Below are positions 44,231 to 52,429 of a stretch of 64,000 nt of DNA, in pieces. Every line of letters starts with the position of its first letter. Within the stretch, counting starts at the first letter, position 1. Position numbers and translations under genes: made by a program. The notes beneath the pieces were generated by a model, which saw nothing but the letters and a program-made list of their open reading frames with translations, made no database searches and was not told the DNA's origin. The stretch is from JAFAGO01 sp031987605 (GTDB lineage: Bacteria > Bacteroidota > Bacteroidia > Flavobacteriales > Weeksellaceae): positions 1 through 64,000 of the forward strand of contig DALZZF010000008.1 in assembly GCA_031987605.1 (NCBI GenBank). Direction: 5' to 3'.

Positions 44231-45358
44231 ATGAAGAAAATCCAGATGGTTGACCTTCAGAGTCAGTATTACAAAATTAAAAGCGAAGTGGACAATGCGG
44301 TGCTGAATGTAATGGATTCTGCAGCATTTATCAACGGGCCGGAAGTAAAATTTTTCCAAAAAGAACTTGAAGAATATCTCGATGTAAAAAATGTAATTCC
44401 CTGTGCAAACGGAACCGATGCGCTCCAGATTGCATTAATGGCACTTGGTTTACAGGAAGGCGATGAAGTGATTACCGCTGATTTCACCTTTGCTGCTACG
44501 GTAGAAGTTATTCATTTACTGAAATTAAAAGCAGTTTTGGTAGATGTGGATTACGATACCTTTACCATTGATCCTGAAAAAATTAAAGCCGCAATTACCG
44601 ATAAAACCAAAGCCATAATCCCGGTTCATCTTTTCGGGCAATGCGCCAATATGGAGGAAATTCTGAAAATTGCAAAAGATCACCAATTGTATGTAATTGA
44701 AGACAATGCGCAGGCGATTGGAGCAGAATACACCTTTAGCAACGGAAGCGTAAAAAAATCCGGAACAATGGGAACCATTGGAACGACTTCGTTTTTTCCT
44801 TCTAAAAATTTAGGCTGTTATGGAGATGGTGGCGCGATTTTCACCAATGATGATGATTTGGCACACCGAATCCGCGGAATTGTAAACCACGGAATGTACG
44901 AACGTTATTATCACGATGAAATCGGGGTGAATTCCAGATTGGATAGCATTCAGGCGACAATCCTGAGAAAAAAACTTCCGCAATTGGACTCATATAACGA
45001 AGCCCGCAGAAAAGCAGCCGATTATTATGATGAAGCATTCGCAGGAAATCCGAATATCTTGATTCCGAAAAGAGCAGCCGATACTTCGCACGTTTTTCAC
45101 CAGTACACATTGCGTATTTTAAACGGAAAACGCAATGAATTACAGGCATTTTTAACAGAAAAAGAAATTCCGGCAATGATTTATTATCCGGTTGCACTTC
45201 GCAAACAAAAAGCCTACTTTCAGGAAAGCAATGATGCTGATTTTGTACATACAGACAAACTTTTGGATGAAGTAATTTCTTTACCAATGCACACCGAACT
45301 GGACGAAGAACAATTAAAATACATTACCGATTCCGTGTTGGAGTTTTTGAATAATTAA
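44231..45358 (+). CDS. DegT/DnrJ/EryC1/StrS family sugar aminotransferase
   Basis: The 375-residue PLP enzyme probably aminates a nucleotide-linked keto sugar for surface polysaccharide synthesis. It shows CANGTDALQIALMALG near 55-70, PVHLFGQCANM near 135, IEDNAQAIGAEY near 160 and the PLP Lys in TSFFPSKNLGCYGDGGA near 190. The ATG at 44231 (MKKIQMVDLQ) matches the family start. An upstream in-frame ATG at 44174 would add an unusual 19-residue tail. The next gene's ATG overlaps its stop codon. Confidence 0.9.
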   Translation: MKKIQMVDLQSQYYKIKSEVDNAVLNVMDSAAFINGPEVKFFQKELEEYLDVKNVIPCANGTDALQIALMALGLQEGDEVITADFTFAATVEVIHLLKLKAVLVDVDYDTFTIDPEKIKAAITDKTKAIIPVHLFGQCANMEEILKIAKDHQLYVIEDNAQAIGAEYTFSNGSVKKSGTMGTIGTTSFFPSKNLGCYGDGGAIFTNDDDLAHRIRGIVNHGMYERYYHDEIGVNSRLDSIQATILRKKLPQLDSYNEARRKAADYYDEAFAGNPNILIPKRAADTSHVFHQYTLRILNGKRNELQAFLTEKEIPAMIYYPVALRKQKAYFQESNDADFVHTDKLLDEVISLPMHTELDEEQLKYITDSVLEFLNN

Positions 45359-45804
45359 TGAAGCAAAGAAAAATATTTAATAATAGTATTATTTATTATA
45401 TAATATTGCTTGCTAACATATTCATCACTTTGCTTTTTGGAGTTGGAGTAGAAGACAGTTTTAAAGGTTATAGTAATTCTGAACCTTTATATGGGGAAGA
45501 CAATGCTATTTTTATAATGGCTACTATTGTTTTTTTTAGTTCCATACTTGCTCTTTTTAGTTTAATTTTCAAATTAAAAAAGACAATTTTGTTCCTTAAT
45601 ATAATGTTAGGATTAATAGTATTGTTCTTTATTTCCGGATTTTTTCGAATGTTTTTTGAAGGTGGTTTTGAAATATCCGATCTCATTAAAATAACTATTA
45701 TTATAGCATTGATATTTCTTTTGTTTGTCATGATTCAGTTATTTAAAATTAAACCAGAACAATATGAAAATATAGATGAAATCGGGAAACCCGAAAACAA
45801 TTAA
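45358..45804 (+). CDS. small membrane protein of unknown function
   Basis: The 148-residue protein has four hydrophobic segments (about 10-28, 55-72, 76-95 and 105-128) and a charged tail. I recognise no family. Its ATG overlaps the TAA of the aminotransferase (TAATG), so it is translated with it. The coding sequence is strikingly more AT-rich than the two sugar-metabolism genes on either side, which suggests recent insertion. Confidence 0.7.
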   Translation: MKQRKIFNNSIIYYIILLANIFITLLFGVGVEDSFKGYSNSEPLYGEDNAIFIMATIVFFSSILALFSLIFKLKKTILFLNIMLGLIVLFFISGFFRMFFEGGFEISDLIKITIIIALIFLLFVMIQLFKIKPEQYENIDEIGKPENN

Positions 45805-45833
45805 ATCGTAAATCTAAAATCTAAAATAAATAT

Positions 45834-46850
45834 ATGACCATACTTGTAACTGGCGGTTTAGGCTATATTGGTTCGCATACCGTGGTAGAACTTCTGAATA
45901 ACGACTTTGATGTTGTGATTGTAGACGATCTTTCCAACAGCGAAAAATTTATTCTCGAAAATATTGGGGAAGTTTCCGGAAAAAAACCTGCGTTTTATCC
46001 ATTTGATTTAAAACGAAAAGAACTGCTGGAGCAGGTTTTTGAAGCCCACAATATTGAAGGCTGCATCAACTTTGCAGCATTTAAAGCGGTTGGAGAAAGC
46101 CAGATTATTCCTCTGGATTATTATGAAAACAATCTTTTTTCGCTGATTAACATCCTTCAGGAATTCAAAAAAAGAAATATTTCCAACTTTATTTTCAGTT
46201 CTTCATGCACAGTTTACGGCCAGGCAGATGAAATGCCGATTAATGAAAATACTCCCCTGAAACTCCCGGAAAGTTCCTACGGAAAAACAAAACAAATGGG
46301 TGAGGAAATCCTTGTTGATTTTGCAAATGCTTATCATAAAAAAGTTTCGCTTCTGCGGTATTTTAATCCGATTGGTGCGCATCCATCAGCAAAATTAGGA
46401 GAATTGCCGATTGGTATTCCCAATAATCTGATTCCTTACGTAACCCAAACTGCAGCCGGAATACGTGAAAAACTAAGCATTTGGGGAGATGATTATCCAA
46501 CGCCGGACGGAACTGCGGTTCGCGATTATATTTATGTGGTTGATCTTGCAAAAGCGCACGTTGCAGCTTTAAAAAAATTAATTGCCGAAAAAGAGGAAAC
46601 CGTAATTGATATCTATAATTTGGGAACCGGAAAGGGTTCTTCCGTTTTGGAAGTGGTTCATGCCTTTGAGAATGCTAATCATGTGGAAGTTCCGTATCAA
46701 ATTTGTGAAAGACGCGCCGGCGATATTACAATTGCGTATGCCAACGTTGACAAAGCCGAACAAGAACTTGGCTGGAAATCCGAAACCAGTTTGGAAGAAG
46801 CTCTGAGAACCGTATGGAACTGGCAGAAATATTTGGAATCCAGAAATTAG
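45834..46850 (+). CDS. galE: UDP-glucose 4-epimerase
   Basis: The 338-residue NAD-dependent epimerase interconverts UDP-glucose and UDP-galactose. The Rossmann motif TGGLGYIGSHT is at 6-16. The catalytic Ser and Tyr-xxx-Lys are in FSSSCTVYGQ near 122 and SSYGKTK near 148, and VRDYIYVVDLAKAH near 226 is typical. It follows the DegT gene and the small membrane protein on the same strand and probably serves surface polysaccharide synthesis. Confidence 0.93.
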   Translation: MTILVTGGLGYIGSHTVVELLNNDFDVVIVDDLSNSEKFILENIGEVSGKKPAFYPFDLKRKELLEQVFEAHNIEGCINFAAFKAVGESQIIPLDYYENNLFSLINILQEFKKRNISNFIFSSSCTVYGQADEMPINENTPLKLPESSYGKTKQMGEEILVDFANAYHKKVSLLRYFNPIGAHPSAKLGELPIGIPNNLIPYVTQTAAGIREKLSIWGDDYPTPDGTAVRDYIYVVDLAKAHVAALKKLIAEKEETVIDIYNLGTGKGSSVLEVVHAFENANHVEVPYQICERRAGDITIAYANVDKAEQELGWKSETSLEEALRTVWNWQKYLESRN

Positions 46851-46879
46851 ATTGCTATTTTACGATCATAGATAAACAA

Positions 46880-46907
46880 AATTCCCGAAGAAAAATCCTC
46901 GGGAATT
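46880..46907. terminator. bidirectional terminator between galE and the receptor gene
   Basis: A 9-bp stem (AATTCCCGA / TCGGGAATT) has a 10-base loop and lies five bases from the convergent receptor stop codon. Confidence 0.7.
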
Positions 46908-46911
46908 ATTT

Positions 46912-49428
46912 TTACATGGCTTGCTGCTCATCATCCTCAAAGTTGGAGTTGTTGTCTCTTTTCTTTTTCGGCTGTTCAATTTTTTCACCCTGTTTAAATC
47001 GGTAGGTTAAAGAAAGAGAAATCTGGCGCGGCTGCCATTGCATATACTGATAACGTTCAAATCCGGAACCGTATGTATAATTCTCCATACGTCTGGTATT
47101 AAACACATCTTGAACACTGAAAGCAATCGTTCCGTTTCCTTTCCAAATGGTTTGGGTTGCCCCAAAATTTAAACCATAATTGGGCATTCTTTTTCTAGAA
47201 ACCGTTTTTTCACCACCACGAAACATTCCCTGAACCTGAAGGCTTAATGATTTATCTATTTTGAAAGTATTCGTTAATCTTGCTCTTGCGGAGAAACCAC
47301 TACCATCCACAGAAAAAGGCGTGTCCATAATTTCAGGATTAAAAAATTCTCCTTTGGATTCGAACCGGAAAAGATCCACGCTTCCCATCATTTTCCACCA
47401 AGGGAAAAAATCTGCCGTGGCATTAAGATCTACGCCAATCTGAGATTCCCAACCTACATTATACGGGCGTGTTACCAAAATTTGAGATCCCGGTTGTTTC
47501 TGTACCACAATCATCTGGGTTTCGTCCTGACTTTTTCTGAAATAAACGGTTGGATTTATCGTGAATTTTTTCCTTTGAATGGCATACCCCAATTCGTAAG
47601 AGTTGATGTATTCCGGATTCAGGTCTGGGTTTCCGAGGAACTGATTACGGTCATCATTTACACTAAATGAATTGAAAGGTACCAAAAACCAGGAACGCGG
47701 ACGGTTAATTCTTCGGGAATAATTCAGCAATAACTGATTGTTTTTGTCTTCTCCCAAATCATAACTTAAGAAAACGCTAGGAAAAAGCCCTGTGTAGTTT
47801 TTATTGCTGATGGTCTCCGTTCCGTACATATCAACAAAAGAAACATCCACATCGGAAATTTCGGTTCTTAATCCCAACTGATATCCAAAGTCGCCAATTT
47901 TACTGCGAAACTGCCCGTAAAATGCATTAAACATTTCCTTATATACGGTATTGCTGGTAAAATCCGGGCTTAAAGTAAAGGCAATATCATCTGTAGATTC
48001 CAAAACATCATAATCGTAATCGTTTTCATTTCTGTCGATTCGGTAACCGGCTTCCAGTTTAGATTTTTCACCCATTGGAAGTTCATAATCAATTTTTCCG
48101 ATAAATGTTTTATTGGAGGTATTTTGGTCGATAAGATTTCGATTTACAAATACATTGCCTGAGTTCTCAAGAATATCATTATAATCTAAATTTTTATTAT
48201 GCTGAAAACTTGCCGATGCCGAAAGATTATGTCCGCTGGTATTGAATTTATGGTCAATCCCAATATCTCCCTGCCATGCAGTTCCGCTACCATTTGCATC
48301 ACTAAAACGATTGGTTTCTGCACCGAGAATATGGTTGGCATCAAATTCTTTGTAGAAATTGGTTTCAGTGCCTTCCATTGTTCTGTAACGGATCATAATC
48401 CCTGCGTTAACCGTTGTTTTCTCGGAAATACCATAGGTAAATCCTGTATTTGCATTATAGTTTTTGCCCACATGATCAATGTCATTGGTTTGCTCCAGAT
48501 AAGGAAATTGAATGCTTGAATCGTAATAGGTAGTATTGTTTTTTCGGGTATTGTTTCTATTATCGTAACCGCCGCCGCCATTCAGAAACCAAGTCCATTT
48601 GCCTTTTCTCCAACTCAAATTGGCATTAAGATTCGTTCTTGGCAAATATCCCAAAGTTCCGGTAACGGTTCCGTTGAAGCCTTTTCCCTTTGTTTTTTTA
48701 AGAATAATATTCAGGATTCCGGCAGTTCCGCTGGCTTCAAATTTTGAAGATGGATTGGTAATCACTTCAATCCGTTCAATCTGATCGGCAGGTATGCTTT
48801 GAAGAGCGTTGCTGCTGTCGTCGATTCCGAGAAGGGAAGAAGGTTTCCCGTCAATCAGGAAACGCACATTTGAATTTCCACGCATAGAAACCGTTCCATC
48901 CGTATCCACAGAAACCGAAGGAACGTTGGTTAATACGTCCTGCAGATTTCCACCTTTACTAATGACATCTGTGGAAGGATCATATACTTTTTTATCCAGT
49001 TCTACTTTATACGGTTTTGAAACCTGAGCGGTAATGGTAACTCCCTGAATTTCCTGTGTTGGCGTGAGTGTTGCAGTTGCTTCTTTGTTTAAGGTAAGAT
49101 TCCCGATATTTCCTGCTCCGGTAATATTTTGGGTAATGCTTTTCTTCTCGTAATCAATGGCTTCAATGGTAATTGAATATTCCGCCGGTACAAGTTGAAG
49201 TGAAAAGTTACCGTTTTCGTCCGTTAATGCAGCATCGCTGTACAATTTGTCGGAAGGATGCGAAAATGTAACGGATGCATAAGGTACAGGTTGATTTTGT
49301 TGATCGGTTATTCTTCCGGATACCGGAACTTTTTGCTGTGCAAAAGCCATACTTGCGGCTCCCAACACAAAAATTAATCCCAAAGTTCTTCTTTTGACAA
49401 TCGATGAGATTTCAATATTTGACTTCAT
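46912..49428 (-). CDS. TonB-dependent-receptor-like outer membrane beta-barrel protein
   Basis: The 838-residue outer membrane protein has a signal peptide (about 1-30), a carboxypeptidase-regulatory-like domain (about 34-115, VSGRITDQQNQPVPYASV), a plug domain (about 135-245, GGNLQDVLTNVPSVSVD and ADQIERIEVITNPSSKFEASG) and a 22-strand-type barrel of the flavobacterial OMP_b-brl_3 group. It ends with an Asp/Asn-rich tail instead of a terminal aromatic residue. It is not a SusC protein and no SusD gene is adjacent. The ligand is unknown. Confidence 0.88.
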   Translation of the reverse strand: MKSNIEISSIVKRRTLGLIFVLGAASMAFAQQKVPVSGRITDQQNQPVPYASVTFSHPSDKLYSDAALTDENGNFSLQLVPAEYSITIEAIDYEKKSITQNITGAGNIGNLTLNKEATATLTPTQEIQGVTITAQVSKPYKVELDKKVYDPSTDVISKGGNLQDVLTNVPSVSVDTDGTVSMRGNSNVRFLIDGKPSSLLGIDDSSNALQSIPADQIERIEVITNPSSKFEASGTAGILNIILKKTKGKGFNGTVTGTLGYLPRTNLNANLSWRKGKWTWFLNGGGGYDNRNNTRKNNTTYYDSSIQFPYLEQTNDIDHVGKNYNANTGFTYGISEKTTVNAGIMIRYRTMEGTETNFYKEFDANHILGAETNRFSDANGSGTAWQGDIGIDHKFNTSGHNLSASASFQHNKNLDYNDILENSGNVFVNRNLIDQNTSNKTFIGKIDYELPMGEKSKLEAGYRIDRNENDYDYDVLESTDDIAFTLSPDFTSNTVYKEMFNAFYGQFRSKIGDFGYQLGLRTEISDVDVSFVDMYGTETISNKNYTGLFPSVFLSYDLGEDKNNQLLLNYSRRINRPRSWFLVPFNSFSVNDDRNQFLGNPDLNPEYINSYELGYAIQRKKFTINPTVYFRKSQDETQMIVVQKQPGSQILVTRPYNVGWESQIGVDLNATADFFPWWKMMGSVDLFRFESKGEFFNPEIMDTPFSVDGSGFSARARLTNTFKIDKSLSLQVQGMFRGGEKTVSRKRMPNYGLNFGATQTIWKGNGTIAFSVQDVFNTRRMENYTYGSGFERYQYMQWQPRQISLSLTYRFKQGEKIEQPKKKRDNNSNFEDDEQQAM

Positions 49429-49507
49429 AAAGAAAGGTTATTATGAATGTTTAGATGTGTTCTTTTGCTGAAGGTTAAAATGAATGTTTAAAAAACTTCA
49501 GCTTTAT

Positions 49508-50545
49508 TTATTTTGTAATATTTTTTGAATTCAGCCAATCCTGATAAACTTTGGCATTTTTGGCATGCTCTGCATCACTGGCTGTGAATTTATGATACCC
49601 GAAACGTGAAGGATCGGCAGCCATAAAAATGTAATTATTTTTTTCGTAATTCAGCACGGCATCAACAGAATTTTTATCGGTAATGCAGATCGGTCCCGGA
49701 GGAATTCCTGCATTTGCATAAGTATTGTACGGCGAAGGTTCGCGAAGATGACGGTACAAAACCCTGCGGATTGGCGTAGTAAAATTAGAGGCTTTATTCA
49801 CCGCATAAATCACGGTAGGATCGCTTTGCAGTTTCATTCCTTTATGATAACGGTTCATGTACAGTCCGGCAATTGTTTTCATTTCGTCCGGTTTTCCTCC
49901 GGATTCTTTATACACAATGGAAGCAAGTGCATATACCTGATTGCGGTTCAGTCCGGTTGTTTTTTCCTTTTCAATGCGATCCGCAGTCCAAAAATCGTTG
50001 TACTGATCTTCAAATTTCTTGAAGAATTCATCAGGAGTTACAGTCCAGTAAAAATTGTAGGTATCGATAAAGAAATATTTTTTTAGATCTTCGGCGTTTT
50101 TCAGTCCTTTTTCAGAAGCAATTTTATTTAAATCGTTTGCAAATCTTGCGGAATCCAATTCTGTTTTTCTGGAAACTTTGCCCAGCATTTGATAAACATC
50201 AAAAAAATCTCCGATACGGAAGGTGTTTTCGGTTTGGTTTCCGGCTTTAATCATATTTACAAGATCGGTATTTCCTGTTCCATTTTTAAAGTGATAACGA
50301 CCGGCCTGAAAATAGCGGTTCATATTTTTGTCCATTGCCACTTCTTTGAAAGATTCTCGGTTTTTTACATACGGTGCAACGGAATCCAGAATCTGCTGAA
50401 AACTGGCTTTGTGCGGAATCAGGACGTAACCTTCTTTTTCCACATTATTTTTAAAGTATTTTTTATAATACCGAAATCCTAAATATCCTCCGACAAGAAC
50501 GGCAGCTACGAACAGGAGAAATACAATTCCCAGAATTTTTTTCAT
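49508..50545 (-). CDS. mltG: endolytic murein transglycosylase MltG
   Basis: MltG cleaves nascent glycan strands in the periplasm and limits peptidoglycan chain length. The 345 residues have one N-terminal membrane segment (about 4-26), a LysM-like region and the catalytic domain with YKESGGKPDEMKTIAGLYMNRYHKGMKLQSDPTVIYA near 212-248, in which the Glu of KESG is catalytic. PSPYNTYANAGIPPGPI near 270 is also conserved. It follows dapF by 24 bases. Both genes serve cell wall synthesis. Confidence 0.93.
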   Translation of the reverse strand: MKKILGIVFLLFVAAVLVGGYLGFRYYKKYFKNNVEKEGYVLIPHKASFQQILDSVAPYVKNRESFKEVAMDKNMNRYFQAGRYHFKNGTGNTDLVNMIKAGNQTENTFRIGDFFDVYQMLGKVSRKTELDSARFANDLNKIASEKGLKNAEDLKKYFFIDTYNFYWTVTPDEFFKKFEDQYNDFWTADRIEKEKTTGLNRNQVYALASIVYKESGGKPDEMKTIAGLYMNRYHKGMKLQSDPTVIYAVNKASNFTTPIRRVLYRHLREPSPYNTYANAGIPPGPICITDKNSVDAVLNYEKNNYIFMAADPSRFGYHKFTASDAEHAKNAKVYQDWLNSKNITK

Positions 50546-50569
50546 ATATCAAAAAGATGAATTTAAACT

Positions 50570-51328
50570 TTAAATAAGACCTTTAAAAACCTGTAAAGCA
50601 GGACCTTCAAGCCAAATGTTCACGAAAGAATTATTGTTTTTTTCTGCATACACTTTCAGGTTACCTCCCAATGTTTTCACCTTTACAAATGGGGAAGAAT
50701 GGGCTTGCATAAACGTTAATGCAGCAGCGGTAACACCAGTACCACAACTGTAGGTTTCGTTTTCCACGCCACGTTCATAAGTGCGGACAAAGATTTCGTT
50801 TTCGCCGATTTCTTCAACAAAATTTACATTAATTCCTTCAGTTTTATAAGTCGGAGAATTACGGATTTTGTTACCGTTTTCGTAAACATTATAGTCTTTT
50901 AACGCTTCTACATATTGTACAAAATGAGGAGATCCGGTATTGGTTACAAACGCATCGGAATCTCTGGAAATCTCTTCAACATCGATCATTTTCAGTTTTA
51001 CAATTCCGTTTTTGATTTCTGCTTCATGAATTCCGTCAATAGCATTAAATGTAGTTTTTCCATCAAATACTTTCAGAAAATGAGCAAAAGCAACGATGCA
51101 ACGGCCGCCGTTTCCGCACATTGTACTTTCATTACCATCGGAGTTGTAGTATACCATTTTAAAATCTGAATTGTCATCGTTTTCCAGAAGAATGAGACCG
51201 TCGCCTCCGATTCCAAATCTGCGGTCGCACAATTTTTCGATTTCGGAAGTGCTTTTGGGAAAGGAAAGGTTGCGGTTGTCGATCATTACAAAATCATTCC
51301 CGGTTCCCTGATATTTATAAAATTCCAT
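50570..51328 (-). CDS. dapF: diaminopimelate epimerase
   Basis: DapF converts LL- to meso-diaminopimelate for lysine and peptidoglycan. The 252 residues contain the two catalytic Cys motifs, MCGNGGRCIVAF near 70 and SCGTGVTAAA near 197, and the N-terminal YQGTGNDFVMIDNR. I start it at 51328 (MEFYKYQGTGND). A further upstream in-frame ATG (51355) overlaps the -7 box TACTTTTG (51353-51360, minus strand). It is the first gene of a dapF-mltG operon. Confidence 0.94.
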   Translation of the reverse strand: MEFYKYQGTGNDFVMIDNRNLSFPKSTSEIEKLCDRRFGIGGDGLILLENDDNSDFKMVYYNSDGNESTMCGNGGRCIVAFAHFLKVFDGKTTFNAIDGIHEAEIKNGIVKLKMIDVEEISRDSDAFVTNTGSPHFVQYVEALKDYNVYENGNKIRNSPTYKTEGINVNFVEEIGENEIFVRTYERGVENETYSCGTGVTAAALTFMQAHSSPFVKVKTLGGNLKVYAEKNNNSFVNIWLEGPALQVFKGLI

Positions 51329-51352
51329 AATCATTAGATTTATTTCGGCATG

Positions 51353-51360
51353 CAAAAGTA
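51353..51360 (-). promoter_or_regulatory. -7 box of the dapF-mltG operon
   Basis: TACTTTTG on the minus strand matches TAnnTTTG and lies 24 bases before the chosen dapF start codon. Confidence 0.5.
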
Positions 51361-51490
51361 CGCAATAAAAACGTTAAACATATTTTAGAATTTCCACTTC
51401 TTACCATAATCGGAAGTGATTTATCTATGTAAATGTAAATCGCAGTCTTTCAATAAGAAATGTTTGTTTTTTAGGTATTCTTTTTAATAG

Positions 51491-51525
51491 ACAAAAATGC
51501 TTCGACTCCGCTCAGCAAAACAAAG
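51491..51525. repeat. fragment of a dispersed hairpin repeat
   Basis: The sequence ATGCTTCGACTCCGCTCAGC, read on the minus strand, has the form GCTGAGCGGAGTCGAAGCAT. This is an extended version of the ATGCTG...AAGCAT arm found in the core of the miniature elements at 27.0 and 63.5 kb. The remaining 300 bases of the gap between dapF and the LuxR-type gene show nothing else I can identify. Confidence 0.4.
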
Positions 51526-51729
51526 GAATTCATTTTTAACAAAGTTGAAATCTTTTCTTCCTAAAAAATATAATCATGTGAGAAGTTAAACAATTTCAAT
51601 CTTATATTCAACTTTTAATATAAGATGCCATTTGCTTTCAATATTACTGATTGTTAACCTGATAGATGCATAAAAAGTATCAATTTATCATAATATTTGT
51701 GTAAATTGCAGAAACTAATAACTAAAAAT

Positions 51730-52374
51730 ATGGAACATAGCCTAACCATCTATGATGTCCCCGTATTTTATACTCAGGGATTGTCTCAATTTCTGCTGCA
51801 GACTAAGGTATTTAAGAATGTTTTTCATTGTAATTCCCAGCAGAAATTTCTTGAACATTATCGTGAACGACCCACAGATTTTGTCATTCACGGATCTTAT
51901 TTGAATACGGTAAATGAAATTATCGAAATGGTTGAATCTGTTTTTAAAGTTAACAGTAAAGTAAAATTTGCTGTGGTGGGAAATTTTTTCGATCTGAATG
52001 ATATTCGGAAATTATTTGAAAAAGGAATTCATTGTTATCTTGATATGGATACCGATTTTGACGAATTTTTGGAAGCGATTGCAAGCATGAAAAAGAATAA
52101 TATTTATGTGTGCAACAGTGCCAAAGAAAGAATGATTGGCTACATCAGCCATCAGGGAAAACATTTTATCCAGACTTCAGATCCTCTTACCAAAAGGGAA
52201 ATTGAAGTAATGAAACTGATTTGTGAAGGTTTCAGCAGCAAAGTTATTTCTGAAAAACTGTTTATCAGTATCAATACGGTTGAAACACACCGAAAAAAGA
52301 TTTTGATGAAACTGAATGTGAAAAATTCCATCGGCATTGTAAAATATGCTGTAGAAAACAATATGCTGGAATAG
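51730..52374 (+). CDS. LuxR-type regulator with pseudo-receiver domain, candidate CsgD equivalent
   Basis: The 214-residue protein has an N-terminal domain (about 1-130) with the strand-helix layout of a response-regulator receiver, and a C-terminal LuxR helix-turn-helix (about 150-212, LTKREIEVMKLICEGFSSKVISEKLFISINTVETHRKKIL). The usual phospho-acceptor Asp position is occupied by His54 (DFVIHGSYLN), and the conserved Lys near the end of the receiver is an Asp (GIHCYLDMD). Phosphorylation is therefore unlikely, as in CsgD of E. coli. It converges on the curli operon. I start it at 51730 (MEHSLTIYDV). The longer frame adds 11 unsupported residues. Confidence 0.85.
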   Translation: MEHSLTIYDVPVFYTQGLSQFLLQTKVFKNVFHCNSQQKFLEHYRERPTDFVIHGSYLNTVNEIIEMVESVFKVNSKVKFAVVGNFFDLNDIRKLFEKGIHCYLDMDTDFDEFLEAIASMKKNNIYVCNSAKERMIGYISHQGKHFIQTSDPLTKREIEVMKLICEGFSSKVISEKLFISINTVETHRKKILMKLNVKNSIGIVKYAVENNMLE

Positions 52375-52391
52375 TTTCCAGCATATTGTTT
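52356..52391. terminator. terminator overlapping the end of the LuxR-type gene
   Basis: The perfect 16-bp stem AAACAATATGCTGGAA / TTCCAGCATATTGTTT closes a TAGT loop that contains the stop codon. The left arm lies inside the coding sequence for the last residues. It also faces the end of the curli operon (stop at 52430). Confidence 0.85.
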
Positions 52392-52429
52392 ATTTATATT
52401 GTTTTGATGATGAGTGTAATACTGTTCAA

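Noticed and set aside
49080..49428. SusC/SusD-type polysaccharide utilisation locus around the receptor gene
   Set aside because: The barrel protein lacks the SusC signature and there is no SusD or glycoside hydrolase gene nearby.
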